Positions 54,901 to 64,000 of a stretch of DNA of 64,000 nt are shown here, in pieces. The DNA is from Arachnopeziza araneosa (Eukaryota; Ascomycota; Leotiomycetes; Helotiales; Arachnopezizaceae), in contig QYAI01000062.1 of the NCBI GenBank assembly GCA_003988855.1, positions 62,001-126,000 on the forward strand, given 5' to 3'. The number at the start of each line of letters is the position of its first letter. Within the stretch, counting starts at the first letter, position 1. The translations under genes and the position numbers were made by a program. The notes beneath the pieces are model-generated. The model saw only the letters and a list, made by a program, of their open reading frames with translations. It was not told where the DNA came from and ran no database searches.

Positions 54901-56070
54901 CGGAACTCGTAGTTGCCATGAGATGGAGTTTCGAACCTTCTTTTGCAGATATTGGGCTTATCGTGACAATTTTCATAGAATTTGTGAGCAGAGGAGATTG
55001 CGAGATCATGTGGCTGATATCCCGTAATGTATCCGATCGCTTTTTTTCTATAGCTTGAGCAAGCGTGGTCGCACTGTCCATATAGAAAGTTCGGATGGTC
55101 GAGTCCGTCGAGAGAGTATATAGTAACCGCCTTGAGTCATCTACAACCATCTGAGTTATTTTTTCTTGTGGTTTTCCACCCCAGATCGATGGCATCAGTG
55201 CTGAATAACCAGGGGCCATATGATTGATTTTTCCAGTTCTCCCTGCGAACCATTTCTCTTCTTGCTGATATGTGAATTCATAAACACCTGTACTCTCGGC
55301 TCCACAGAAGAATATCCGACCCGAAGCTGCCGATCCTTCAATATGTTGGACGTTAATCCCTCTGATCTGAAGACTCATTCCTGTTGCGTATAATGTAACA
55401 GCCATAACACCTGATGCTTGAAGGGATGAGTTCACACCCAATAGAATGATATCCTGTGTCGTAGCAACAGCAATCAAGTGTGTAACATCCGCAACAAAAA
55501 CTCCTGCTCGAGGCACCACCAGCCTGACACAAGTTATATTATTCGGCTGGTCTTCGAACCCAATAATTTCTGGATGCGGATTTGTGTAGTCCCACATGTA
55601 CATGCAATTGTCGATGCAAACCCATGCATGGTTGATCTCCGCAAATAGGCCCATGCTTGTCGATACTTCCGCTCTATTGTATTGTCCGAGAACTTGATCC
55701 GGGAAGTCGTACATTCGCGTGCGCTGAAAAGGTGACCAGGCAGCCTCGGTCGTGCTATTTGGGATATCATAGTCGGAAGAAATTCCCTCTGTATGCCAAA
55801 CAGTCAGAAGAGTTTCACCAAAGGAAGAGAAAACTTACGGCGGACATAACTGTCCAGGTCTGGGAAGCTGACTTCGCGCTGAAGAACATCATTGATCGTC
55901 CTCGCAGCCCTTTGAACTGGCACTAAAGCTGCCTGTGTTGGAGCATTGTTTGTAGGAGCTGTATTAGGTTGGAATGATGATTGTCGGGAAGGTTGAAATC
56001 GGGAAGCCGCAGGCGTCGCAAAGTATGCGCCTGGTAGAGGTCTTTGAGGAGTTGCTGGGAAAGCCGCCAT
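51931..56070 (-). CDS. NUP155: Nucleoporin NUP155/NUP170
   Basis: Large scaffold nucleoporin of the inner ring of the nuclear pore. Three exons: 55839-56070, 52598-55788 and 51931-52548 (introns of 50 and 49 bases); 1,346 residues, usual for this family. A short low-complexity N-terminus (PATPQRPLPGAYFATPAASR) is followed by the beta-propeller (DSYVRQGISSDYDIPNST, GLFAEINHAWVCIDNCMYMW, SIWGGKPQEKITQMVVDDS). A long alpha-solenoid follows to the C-terminus (ENLSSAVVQFTDLQFYAGAI; YNRFADQAGFFDICLTIYES). All joins preserve frame. The last exon supplies about 205 residues that would be lost if only the largest frame were taken. The gene appears intact. Confidence 0.95.
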
Positions 56071-56733
56071 TATGACAGACGCTGCAGTTGAACTTTGGGA
56101 CAGGAAAAAGGCATGAGAGCAATGCGAACGGCAAAGAGTGATGTAGGTTGCTGTGGATGCTGACGTGAGAAGGTTGTGTGCTGAAAGCTGTACGCTGTCG
56201 AAGCTGGAGGTATCGAGACGCGCCTGGCTGGAAGACGAGGTCGATCCAAAAAAAATTCGCGATCACGTGATAATATCCACAATACGTAGCGTCACAACTG
56301 TTGACCTTAATATTGTTCCATCTAGTTGCCTATTTAGTTGAGTTTAAGGTTTGGCAGGGAATCGAAAGACTTAAAAGATGAATTGCTGAGTTTCATATTG
56401 TTTTAATTGAAGTTGTTGAATGGCAATCGCGAAGAGTTCCACTTTTAGCACGCTAGTATAATGTAAACAAACTCATTGACGGAGTTTTAGCACAACGAAC
56501 TTGATTCACTTCTGAATTGGATACTGCAGTAAGTCTATATGAGCGTGGTGAATTAACAAGGTGTAATTTTCAGAGCACTACTATAGCAGATGTCCATCCC
56601 CAAAACCAAACCACACCTTTCTTAACTACTCCACTCCTTTTTATAGACTTTGTCTTGGTACGTTCATACCGGACTTCCGCAACCCACCTTGATCCTCATT
56701 ATTAGTGACATGAATATTTAGTGTTGTCCCACT
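56071..56733. other. Spacer between NUP155 and KAR
   Basis: About 0.66 kb: NUP155 promoter and the ketoacyl-reductase terminator. AT-rich around 56280-56480. Nothing else seen. Confidence 0.5.
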
Positions 56734-57778
56734 TCAATTTTTCTTCGCTTCCCTCTCTGCCTTTCTCAAGGCCCGCTTCCTAATATCCTGATGCATCTTC
56801 TTATTCTGCTCCACCACGAGGCTTCCCCCAACACCGGTCAAATTCTCAATCCACCACTGCATGAGACCATGTCCCCAGTACGGCGTACTTGTATATGCAA
56901 ATGACTGCGCTCCTCCACTTCTCCCTACCTTCCCTAGCACACTCTTGACAAATACCCTTGGGCTTGGGATTAACCAACTTGTCTTTCGGACTTTGCTCAT
57001 TGCCGTCGTAACCAAATGGCTAAGCACCAGCTCAACATCCACGTTTGAAGATTTTAGCTCCCCACCCAAGGCTGTAGACCAGTATTGTAGGAAAGCCTTG
57101 GATCCGGAGTATGTGGCTAACAGAGGAGTAGGAAATAGACCGCCAAATGAGCCCATGGTGAGGATCAAACCGCGTTTGCGCTGAACCATTCCCGGGGCAA
57201 CAATCTGCGTGACCCTCAATGTTCCCACGACGTTGATGGCAACAACATCTCTTATCTCCTCCTTTGGAGTTTGGATGAAAGACACCGGAATAGAATGGCT
57301 CTGTCCAACATTATTAACCAATATGCCCACATCGAGACTATCCACCAATGCTTTGAATTTCGCATAGTCTTCGTCCTTGTTCTGAGAGAAGTCCATAGCT
57401 AGCGTCTTAATTTCAACATTATTCGTATGTTTGGCCTTGATTTCGGACGCAAGCGCATCGAGTTTAGAGGCTGTTCGGGAGACGAGAAGGAGGGAGAAGC
57501 CTTTGGAAGCCAGCTGAATGGCGTACTCTTTCCCTATACCATCGGATGCGCCGGTGACGACGGCATATGTTCCCTTGGGACCATATTTCCGAAGCTATCC
57601 AAAGCTTGTCAGCTCATTCTATTCCAGCCGGGAAAGTAAAACCTACGCTGTTCCCGCTCAACACAAACAGAGAAAGAAGTAGGCGGATGTAGCTAACTAT
57701 CTTTCCTCCAACGTACAAAGCTCCAATTCCAGCGAATGCTGCGAGGACTGAGTTGGGAATCTCTTCTAAGACTCCCAT
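56734..57778 (-). CDS. IFA38: Very-long-chain 3-oxoacyl-CoA reductase (microsomal beta-ketoacyl reductase)
   Basis: ER-membrane enzyme of the fatty acid elongase, reducing 3-ketoacyl-CoA to 3-hydroxyacyl-CoA for very-long-chain fatty acids and sphingolipids. Two exons: 57647-57778 and 56734-57594; 330 residues. An N-terminal hydrophobic segment (VLAAFAGIGALYVGGKIVSY, then LLLSLFVLSG) precedes the SDR fold: TGASDGIGKEYA, LVNNVGQSH, and the catalytic YSGSK within LLATYSGSKAFLQYWSTAL. A second hydrophobic patch and a lysine-rich tail (KAEREAKKN) suit ER retention, though it is not a perfect KKXX signal. The start at 57778 begins MGVLEEIPNS and includes the anchor. It is head-to-head with ERG28, another ER lipid-synthesis gene. 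Confidence 0.92.
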
Positions 57779-58058
57779 CGTGCTGTGTGATGTATTGTTG
57801 CCAGAGTGCAAACACCAGTTGATATATTTCGGTTGAGGCATCGGAGTAGCAAGGCTCCGTGCCGATCTCGAAATCGGGGATCAGCGTCGCGTCTCGAGAA
57901 CGGAGAAACAATTTTGGGAAGCCGCGATCCTAAATAGTTTAATTGATAACCTAGGGGAATCTTCGTTACAGTTCTAGCTCCAATTTTACATGATCATACC
58001 TCTACAAATCCTGGTCTATCCGTCACACTTCAACCCTCTTCCACAACCAATTGCAAAA
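57779..58058. promoter_or_regulatory. Divergent promoter KAR/ERG28
   Basis: Only 280 bases separate the start codons of the 3-ketoacyl-CoA reductase (minus) and ERG28 (plus), so both promoters must lie here and may overlap. No TATA box stands out; the ERG28 side has a C/T-rich leader. Confidence 0.55.
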
Positions 58059-58563
58059 ATGGCTTCTGCTCTGGAAACCGTCCTGAGCTACCTCCCACAA
58101 GACGAAGGCCTCCTCCCAAAGTGGCTTCTCTTCGTACGACCTCATTGCTTCCTTCCACCACTCAACCCCAACTAATTGTCTCCAGGTCTCCGTCGTCTCA
58201 GTAGCCAACTCCGTTCAAGCCTATGTCACAAGCTCCTACACAGAACGAGTATACTCCGGTCCCGCTGGACCAGCATCCACACCCTCCGCCTCGAGATCGC
58301 CTGTTACGCCTCTCTCCGGGCGAACTTTCGGGACTTGGACTCTGATTCAATCGTTCGTGCGCTTGTATGCCGCGTATAATATCACCAATGCGTCGTTCTA
58401 TCAGCTGGGATTCTTGACATACGTAGTTGCTTTTGCCCATTTCATGAGCGAGTGGTTCATTTTCAAGAGTACGCATTGGGGTGCTGGATTAGCGGGTCCG
58501 GTGTTTGTCAGTACCGGGACGCTGGTGTGGATGGGGTTGCAGTACAATTCTTACACACAGTAA
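58059..58563 (+). CDS. ERG28: Ergosterol biosynthesis scaffold protein ERG28
   Basis: ER membrane protein that tethers the sterol C4-demethylation enzymes (ERG25, ERG26, ERG27) in ergosterol synthesis. Two exons: 58059-58133 and 58186-58563, joined across a 52-base intron; 150 residues. The N-terminus reads MASALETVLSYLPQDEGLLP and leads into the first hydrophobic segment, completed only after the intron (VSVVSVANSVQAYVTSSY). Conserved features: FGTWTLIQSFVRLYAAYNI, VAFAHFMSEWFIFKSTHWGA, and a last membrane segment (PVFVSTGTLVWMGLQYN). Four hydrophobic segments as expected. The uninterrupted frames on either side are partial. It converges with GAL7 about 110 bases downstream. Confidence 0.92.
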
Positions 58564-58672
58564 GAAACGGAGAAGATCTATATCTTGAAGGAATGTGGGA
58601 TAGAAGAAGCAGTGTCCATAATATCTAATGCTAATACCCAAGATTTGGTCAATATCTACAGTATCAAAATTC

Positions 58673-60000
58673 TTACAGATGATTTCTATACAATTCACCC
58701 TCACAATCATCTCGGAGACGTTTTGCAGCTTGTTCGGGAGTGATATCTCGCTGTGGTTCAGCCATAAGTTCATACCCCACCAGAAATTTCCGTACTGTTG
58801 CGCTTCGCAAGAGAGGTGGATAAAAATGCATGTGTAAGTGGCTTGCGTTTATTTCTTCCTCTGTGCCTGTCAATGGCGCTTGGTGGATTCCCGAACCTGT
58901 AAAGTTATTAGCATCAACGTAATGCAAAAAGTGAATCCATACTATACGGAAATGATGTCTCAAAGAGGTTGTCATATCTTCTCGTCACTTCAGCAATAGC
59001 CTCTGCGAAATCCAACTTCTCCTTGTCGTCCAAATCAACCAAAGCTCTTTTGTGTTCTTTGGAAATAATCATAACCTCAAATGGCCATGTCGCCCACCAG
59101 GGACAGACCACTAGGAAGCTCTGGTTCTGGAACACGATCCTCTCTTTCTTCTCCAACTCTAATTTGACATAATCTTCCAGCAGACTTCTCCCGCCATTTT
59201 CTTTCTGATATTTCTGCAACTGCACCAACTCAGCAGTAGGTTCCTCTGGTGTCCCAGTCGTTGTCCAAATTTGACCATGTGGGTGCGGATTCGAGCAACC
59301 CATTGCAGCTCCTTTATTTTCAAAGATCTGCATCCATCTGTATTGTGCGCTCGGTTTCGAGATATTTAGGGAGGTTGGGATCTGCGGCGCCAGCTTATGG
59401 AGCGGAGAGGATGGATCAAGATGTGCGCCGTAGATCTCGGTCCATGTTTGGACCACTGGAAGAATTTGCGAGGGCAAAAGGTCGGCGAGAGTGAGGTTGT
59501 GGAGAGGTGAGAAGGTCAAGACGAAACATTTACCGGTTACTGGATCGGCGCGTAGGAGGAGTGAGGAGAGCTCTGATATTCTTAGCTTCTTAGTTCAGAT
59601 TGGGAAATTATGAGGCACCTTTCGAGTCTTCTGGTGTATATTCTGCCTGTGATTCCTTGACAGCACTATAATCATTCACGAAAACAAAAGGATCCGTGTA
59701 TTTGGGATTCAATTCTCCTTGCGCGCGTTTGTTTCCAGGACACAGGTAGCACTGGTTTGATCAGCGGATTTCGCACCTCCGAGCAAGTTCGAAGCGCATA
59801 CGGTAGGATCGTAGTCAGGAAGTGTAACTTTCGAAGGAGATTCTTGTTGACCTCTATATATGTTCAGCTTTTTATTTACAAGAAATCAGTTACACTTACT
59901 GCCATGGTCTCTTTGTACGATGGGGAGAAACAAGCAGCCAGCTATCCCGCAGTGGGTTGTATCTCCTATGGGAAATGTCATCGAGGATAGCTTCTGGCAT
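58673..60000 (-). CDS. GAL7: Galactose-1-phosphate uridylyltransferase
   Basis: Leloir-pathway enzyme exchanging UMP between UDP-glucose and galactose-1-phosphate. Five exons: 59900-60000, 59802-59853, 59619-59751, 58943-59572 and 58673-58896; 379 residues, a normal length. The N-terminal part has YNPLRDSWLLVSPHRTKRPW and the zinc-site CYLCPGNKRAQGE. The active site is AMGCSNPHPHGQIW, in which the second histidine of HPH carries the uridylyl group. The C-terminal domain contains VVCPWWATWPFEVMII, GIHQAPLTG and HLHMHFYPPLLR. Two acceptors had to be chosen by frame: exon 2 starts AGGTCA and exon 4 starts AGCTCTCC. No other galactose-pathway gene is adjacent in this window. Confidence 0.94.
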
Positions 60001-60512
60001 GACGAATTGGTGAAAGGAAACGGAGAGAAGTCGAAGCTTCAGAAGAGCAACACGAACGGAGAACAGTGAGAAGAGTCGAGAAAGTCCAAAACGCTGTACA
60101 CGACGTAGTAAAACTTTGGTGGGGTACTTCGGCCCCTCTTCACCCGTTCATAACCGCCCCAGTACGAGGTACAAGGACGAAAACCTGAACTTAGCCATCG
60201 GCAAACTTATTGTGAAGCAAACAAGCTTGTTTTATTGTAGGTAGACATTTCAAAATCACTTTTCAAATCACTTGCGAAAGTTCTTGATTGATACATTATT
60301 TGGATTAAGTCCAATTAGCTTGCTAGGTTGGGTATCTAGTCCAGACGTCGCTTCGGGTCGCTAAAGTGTTGTTGACAGGGAGCAACAAAAGCTTGAATTT
60401 AACTAGAACTTTTAGAACATAGCGGCAACCGTCATTCATCCCAGCTCGGCTTCTCTTATTCTGAGCAGTATCATCGCTCCGGTATTGTAAGTCCAAATTT
60501 CCACTATCCATC
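60001..60512. other. GAL7 promoter and 3-prime region of the secreted protein
   Basis: About 0.5 kb. A minus-strand frame through 60323-60709 overlaps the secreted-protein gene in another frame and shows no recognisable content. Nothing further seen. Confidence 0.5.
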
Positions 60513-61451
60513 TCAGCTGCAAACATAACTTCCACTCCTATGAATGTGAAATCCGCCATCATATGCTCCACCATCGACACAGACAGGCGAGTCGCCTTTA
60601 GAAAGCTGATACACTTCATCCACCGTGCTCGGGGCACAAGCAATATCATTGTAGGTTTTGAAGACACACTCTGCGTCTGGCAGTTCCCAAACAGCATATG
60701 CTTCTCCACCGAACCACACGCATTCTCCGGAAGTTATGGTACTGGATGATACAGCCTCTCCGCTTCCTCCTGCAAAACTGCACCATCCTCCCACGTAGGT
60801 GACGATTTCTGTACTCTTTGTTGAAATTGGCGTCGATGTTGAAGTCGACAACGACACCTGCGAAATAGTCGAAGTTGAAGAAGTTTTAAACGTTGTAGAA
60901 CTTATCACAGTCGTGGATCCTTTTGAGGTAAGAAAAGATCTTGGTATTGTTGAAAATTTTGAAGAAGTAGAAGTCTTTGGAGTAGTTACTGGTTTTGAAG
61001 TTGAAGATGACTTTGTGGTCGAGAGTGATTTTGAAGTTGACGATGACTTTGTGGTCGAGAGTGATTTTGAAGATGACGATGACTTTGAACTGGTACGTGG
61101 ACTTGTTGATGTCTTTATAATTAACCTGGTTGTACTTGAAAGTAAAGTAGCGCTAGAGGACGAAGTCGTTCGTACTGTACTTGAGTGACTCGTCGTTGTG
61201 CCTAAGACTTGAGTTGAAGTTGCCAATAGACAGGAGCATCCGCTTGAAATTTGACTCGAAGGATACGGAGCGATATAAGAGGGAAGAGTCAAAGTGGCAG
61301 TCTCGTGAGATATGAAAGTTGAGCAGAATGAGGAATCATCATGAGCTTCTAAAGCTCGCAAGCAGTTATCCTTATTGCAACTGAGGGCCAACACAGTTTG
61401 AAAACTCAGAATAACGCTCACACAGCGGATGAGATGAATTACTTTCGCCAT
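60513..61451 (-). CDS. Secreted serine/threonine-rich protein with cysteine-rich ends
   Basis: Single exon, 312 residues. The signal peptide MAKVIHLIRCVSVILSFQTV, ending near ALS, is followed by SCNKDNCLRALEAHDDSSFC, a cysteine pattern seen at the N-terminus of many secreted ascomycete proteins. Residues 85-205 are almost entirely serine, threonine and lysine, a likely heavily O-mannosylated stalk. They include a 12-residue repeat (SLSTTKSSSTSK) encoded by a 36-base tandem repeat. The C-terminal 90 residues hold further cysteines and aromatic residues (GWCSFAGGSGE, GECVWFGGEAYAVWELPD). No GPI signal or transmembrane segment is evident, so it is probably secreted or cell-wall associated. Function unknown; cell-wall or host-surface roles are inference. 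Confidence 0.72.
   Translation of the reverse strand: MAKVIHLIRCVSVILSFQTVLALSCNKDNCLRALEAHDDSSFCSTFISHETATLTLPSYIAPYPSSQISSGCSCLLATSTQVLGTTTSHSSTVRTTSSSSATLLSSTTRLIIKTSTSPRTSSKSSSSSKSLSTTKSSSTSKSLSTTKSSSTSKPVTTPKTSTSSKFSTIPRSFLTSKGSTTVISSTTFKTSSTSTISQVSLSTSTSTPISTKSTEIVTYVGGWCSFAGGSGEAVSSSTITSGECVWFGGEAYAVWELPDAECVFKTYNDIACAPSTVDEVYQLSKGDSPVCVDGGAYDGGFHIHRSGSYVCS
60993..61088. repeat. 36-base tandem repeat, about 2.6 copies, inside the secreted-protein gene
   Basis: Units at 60993-61028 and 61029-61064 differ at one position, followed by a partial unit at 61065-61088. The length is a multiple of three, so copy changes keep the reading frame and alter only the length of the Ser/Thr/Lys stalk. 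Confidence 0.85.
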
Positions 61452-62413
61452 GATAAAACAAAGTGCGAAAAATCATACACCTCGCAAACAATTGAAAATT
61501 GGGGAGCATCTGGGGCGTGATATAGCAATACTGCCAAGCCACCAACTGAGAGAGATTGGTGCTAAGAAAATTTTACACCTAAAATAATTGAATGAGACGT
61601 TGCGGCGTTGAGCTAAGCCAGGTTCAAAATCCTACATCGTATTCCAAGAAATTAGTCGCTCACTTTGCCATGATACTTAATGCCGTTGTATTACTAACCA
61701 GAAAATAAAAAAGAGCCTCTAAAGAGTAGAATTACTCCTCTGGGACTCGTTGATATAATAAGTTTATTGGTGGTATTTGCATTCAATTCTGAGCGCCCGT
61801 TAGGGCCGGTTGTGGCGCACTAATCAGTGCTAAGTTTAGTGGAGGGATTGTTAATACTGGATTATACGCTCATGCTGGCAGATACGCATGCTTTAGGCAC
61901 TTTCGATTAAGAATTATTCATTTGTGGATTTCGATAACCAATAAATTTATAGGGGAATAATGATCTTGACCGCAATTTTTGCTTGAATTTAATTTCAGTG
62001 GGCATTTGAGAATCAGACAAAACAGCGATCAAGTCTGCTTATCTCGCAGCCCTTGCAGCTGATATCGATATCAATAAACAAACTACAGGTACAAACTGTG
62101 AGTAATCATATTTAAGCCTTTTTCTCTGAGCTCTTCTTGAATACTTCCACTTCGAGTTCTGAGCTTCCATATGGTTCCGACTAGATAATCTCAATTTCTG
62201 TATCTAGTCCAAAAATAGCTAGATTCCCAAAATGATTAGTTTCTGCAGTTGCGTAACCCATTCTTGTATATCTTCCCAAGTGTTCAGCAACTGCTTTAAG
62301 AAGAAGATAGGAGCATTCAAGGCTGCCACCCAATTGAAAAGAGTCATGCCGATATCCAATATACAAAATATCATACCGGTTTGGTATTTGAGGTTCCGAG
62401 TCACCTCGCCCAG
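61452..62413. other. AT-rich intergenic region
   Basis: About 0.96 kb, AT-rich at 61680-61990. It contains the secreted-protein promoter. The small frames near 62181-62404 have no recognisable content. No repeats noted. Confidence 0.5.
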
Positions 62414-63517
62414 CTACTCGCCTACAGTAAATATCATTCCACCACCTGAGTCCTTCTCTAGAAGGTAAAGACGATATTGTGGAAGAATAAGACTATAAGC
62501 ATTATCAGCAAGATTGTAGCCTTGTCAAAGCCAAAGATAAATACCTCCATGATAAAGTCCCCGTAATAATACATTTACAACTTTCCATAAATCTTCGTAT
62601 CTGATTGCTGCTGCCAAACTTCTCCTCAATCTTACGGATCTGCTCTTCGAATCGTTTGATAGATTCTTCGATGAGCAATGTTACCTTTTCCATTCCATCT
62701 TGAGCATCTCCTGTCTCAATAGAACAAAGCACCACTGCATTTTCAATAGAACCGTGAGAAAATGCCTCTTTCGCCGAGAGAAGATCATTTAAAAGCCATG
62801 TTTGGATAATAGTTTCGGTCTCTAGCAGTTGCAGTTCTGGACTCTCCAAAATCTCACTTGGGATCTGAGAATCGATGGCTAGCTCAGTCAGCGCAACACA
62901 GATACTGATGCTAGATGAGCCTGATCGGTACGACCGGTACTCTTCCCAAGTGGGTAGCCGTTTCAACGTGGTAACATGCTGCTCCATCCGGTATCCTTCA
63001 ATAGTGATTTTACACAAATCATAGAACTTCCTTCTCTGAGCCAAAGCATATTTTGCACACAAGATCTCCCCAATTACGCGAAAGGTCTCAATTGCCGCAA
63101 GACTCGACTCGGGTTGTGGTTGTTCCGCATCTCCACCAAGTTTCAAACTCGTGTACACAAAATCCATCAATTCGTCATAAGGCGCACCCGCATTGTTCGC
63201 AAAAGTATGTTGTACCATGTACACCAGCACACGAAATAGGTGAGTTCTTTCATGATTTCTGCTGATGCAAAGGGGTACCAAGAGGAAATGAGGAGAGGCA
63301 AATTGTCGCGCTTGAGCTGCCTCTCTGCTGATTGTGTCATGCCATTTGTTTCGAAAATGTGCTGGAGGACTGATGTGACAGCATCTTGTTCTTTGTTAAA
63401 GAAGAATGGCCAGTTGGCGTAGAGAGCCTCAAGGTCAGGGATGCGAACTTTTTGACCTTTGAGATCCATAAAACCCCCTCCCTTGTTGGCGTTGTCATTT
63501 TTCATTACAGAAATCAT
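62414..63517 (-). pseudogene. Class I terpene synthase, probably inactivated
   Basis: Terpene cyclases make sesqui- or other terpenes using two Mg-binding motifs. The C-terminal half is well kept: RKFYDLCKITIEGYRMEQHV, then LPTWEEYRSYRSGSSSISIC, and the NSE motif within TWLLNDLLSAKEAFSHG (N, S and E in correct spacing). An intron at 62493-62544 joins to a last exon (62414-62492) giving LSW then SLILPQYRLYLLEK, a typical C-terminal region. The N-terminal part (63517 to about 63240; KVRIPDLEALYANWPFFFNK, then IMKELTYFVCW) is in another frame. The two frames meet near 63225-63235 exactly where the DDxxD motif should follow FVCW, and neither frame encodes an aspartate cluster. No intron I can place repairs this. 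Inactivation is likely, but an assembly error is possible. Confidence 0.7.
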
Positions 63518-64000
63518 CTCTTTTCTTTGCGATTCAAGAATGGTGTATGTTGTTAAAAAGCAAATAAAACTGACTCATCAAGGTGTGCGAACTTCACACC
63601 ATTGGTAGCTTTTGGAAATTATGTATCGCGAGTGGCAAATGAACATTTTCGAAGCTTGCATAGATAATATTTCCGTTGAGAAATTTAATTAATTTAGTAT
63701 TGTAGTGATTGAATTGAACAATCATTTTTGACACAAATGAACATAATGTGGCAAAAAGCAGGTATTTGAAAGATCACGAATGAGGGAATCGAAATTAGTC
63801 ATGTCAAGTTTCAAGGTCTTATCTCCAATTTCGTGTTGTACTTACCAGCAAGTGATAATCTGTTGAAAATGACTCAGTGAGCATTTCAAGACGATCACTA
63901 AACCGCGTAATGAATAATTAGATGACCAGCCTAGAACCAGACCCGATGATTGCGGAAGCAGATCTCAGAATCTTGCATAATCTCACATTTGGTGACCTCA
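63518..64000. other. Upstream region of the terpene synthase
   Basis: About 0.48 kb to the window edge, AT-rich at 63660-63740. It would contain the terpene synthase promoter. No other gene seen. Confidence 0.45.

Noticed and set aside
60799..61188. 129-codon plus-strand frame rich in aspartate, valine and glutamate
   Set aside because: It is the antisense image of the Ser/Thr/Lys stalk of the secreted protein.
1..64000. CRISPR array, rRNA genes, or autonomous transposon
   Set aside because: No regularly spaced repeats, no rRNA-like sequence, and no transposase or reverse-transcriptase motifs seen on either strand.

Overview
The window reads as nuclear DNA of a filamentous ascomycete. Genes are split by introns of roughly 40-60 bases with GT-AG ends, coding strands alternate irregularly, and the proteins match Pezizomycotina orthologues. 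The load of broken heterokaryon-incompatibility (HET) and MYND/DUF4470 genes, plus the style of one ten-exon gene of unknown function, suggests a Helotiales-like Leotiomycete. That placement is inference. I assembled exon joins by hand from reading frame, splice signals and family knowledge; no search was run.

Layout. 0-12 kb: mannitol-1-phosphate 5-dehydrogenase, COPI beta-prime subunit, a HAUS6-type augmin subunit, and an APC-family amino acid permease. 12.8-17.6 kb: the ten-exon gene of unknown function, then two damaged HET-like fragments on opposite strands. 18-24.8 kb: a sugar-lactone-oxidase-type flavoprotein, a short-chain dehydrogenase, a broken HET gene and a conserved signal-peptide membrane protein. 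25-32.3 kb: a housekeeping block of glucose-6-phosphate isomerase, the SCH9 nutrient-signalling kinase and the SAGA adaptor ADA2. 33-42 kb: a long decayed HET gene, a large gene-poor stretch, a Zn2Cys6 regulator and a doubtful gene. 42-46 kb: a head-to-head pair, mitochondrial ribosomal protein bS21m and an RBM25-like splicing factor. 46-51.7 kb: a decayed MYND/DUF4470 gene and an NmrA-like protein. 52-64 kb: NUP155, a head-to-head pair of ER lipid genes (3-ketoacyl-CoA reductase and ERG28), galactose-1-phosphate uridylyltransferase, a serine/threonine-rich secreted protein with a 36-base tandem repeat, and a terpene synthase that looks broken.

How the genes relate. Most are unrelated housekeeping genes. 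PGI, GAL7 and mannitol-1-phosphate dehydrogenase all touch hexose-phosphate metabolism but are not clustered. The divergent pairs (bS21m/RBM25, KAR/ERG28, SCH9/ADA2) probably share promoters. The accessory content consists of self/non-self recognition genes in several stages of decay and a terpene synthase lacking its aspartate-rich metal site.

I found no clear novel multi-gene system. The most unusual signals are the terpene synthase with a frame break exactly at its first metal motif, the cluster of HET and MYND relics (two of whose inferred nonsense codons fit CpA-to-TpA change), two predicted GC-AG introns, and a frame-neutral, stop-free intron hidden inside the HAUS6 reading frame.
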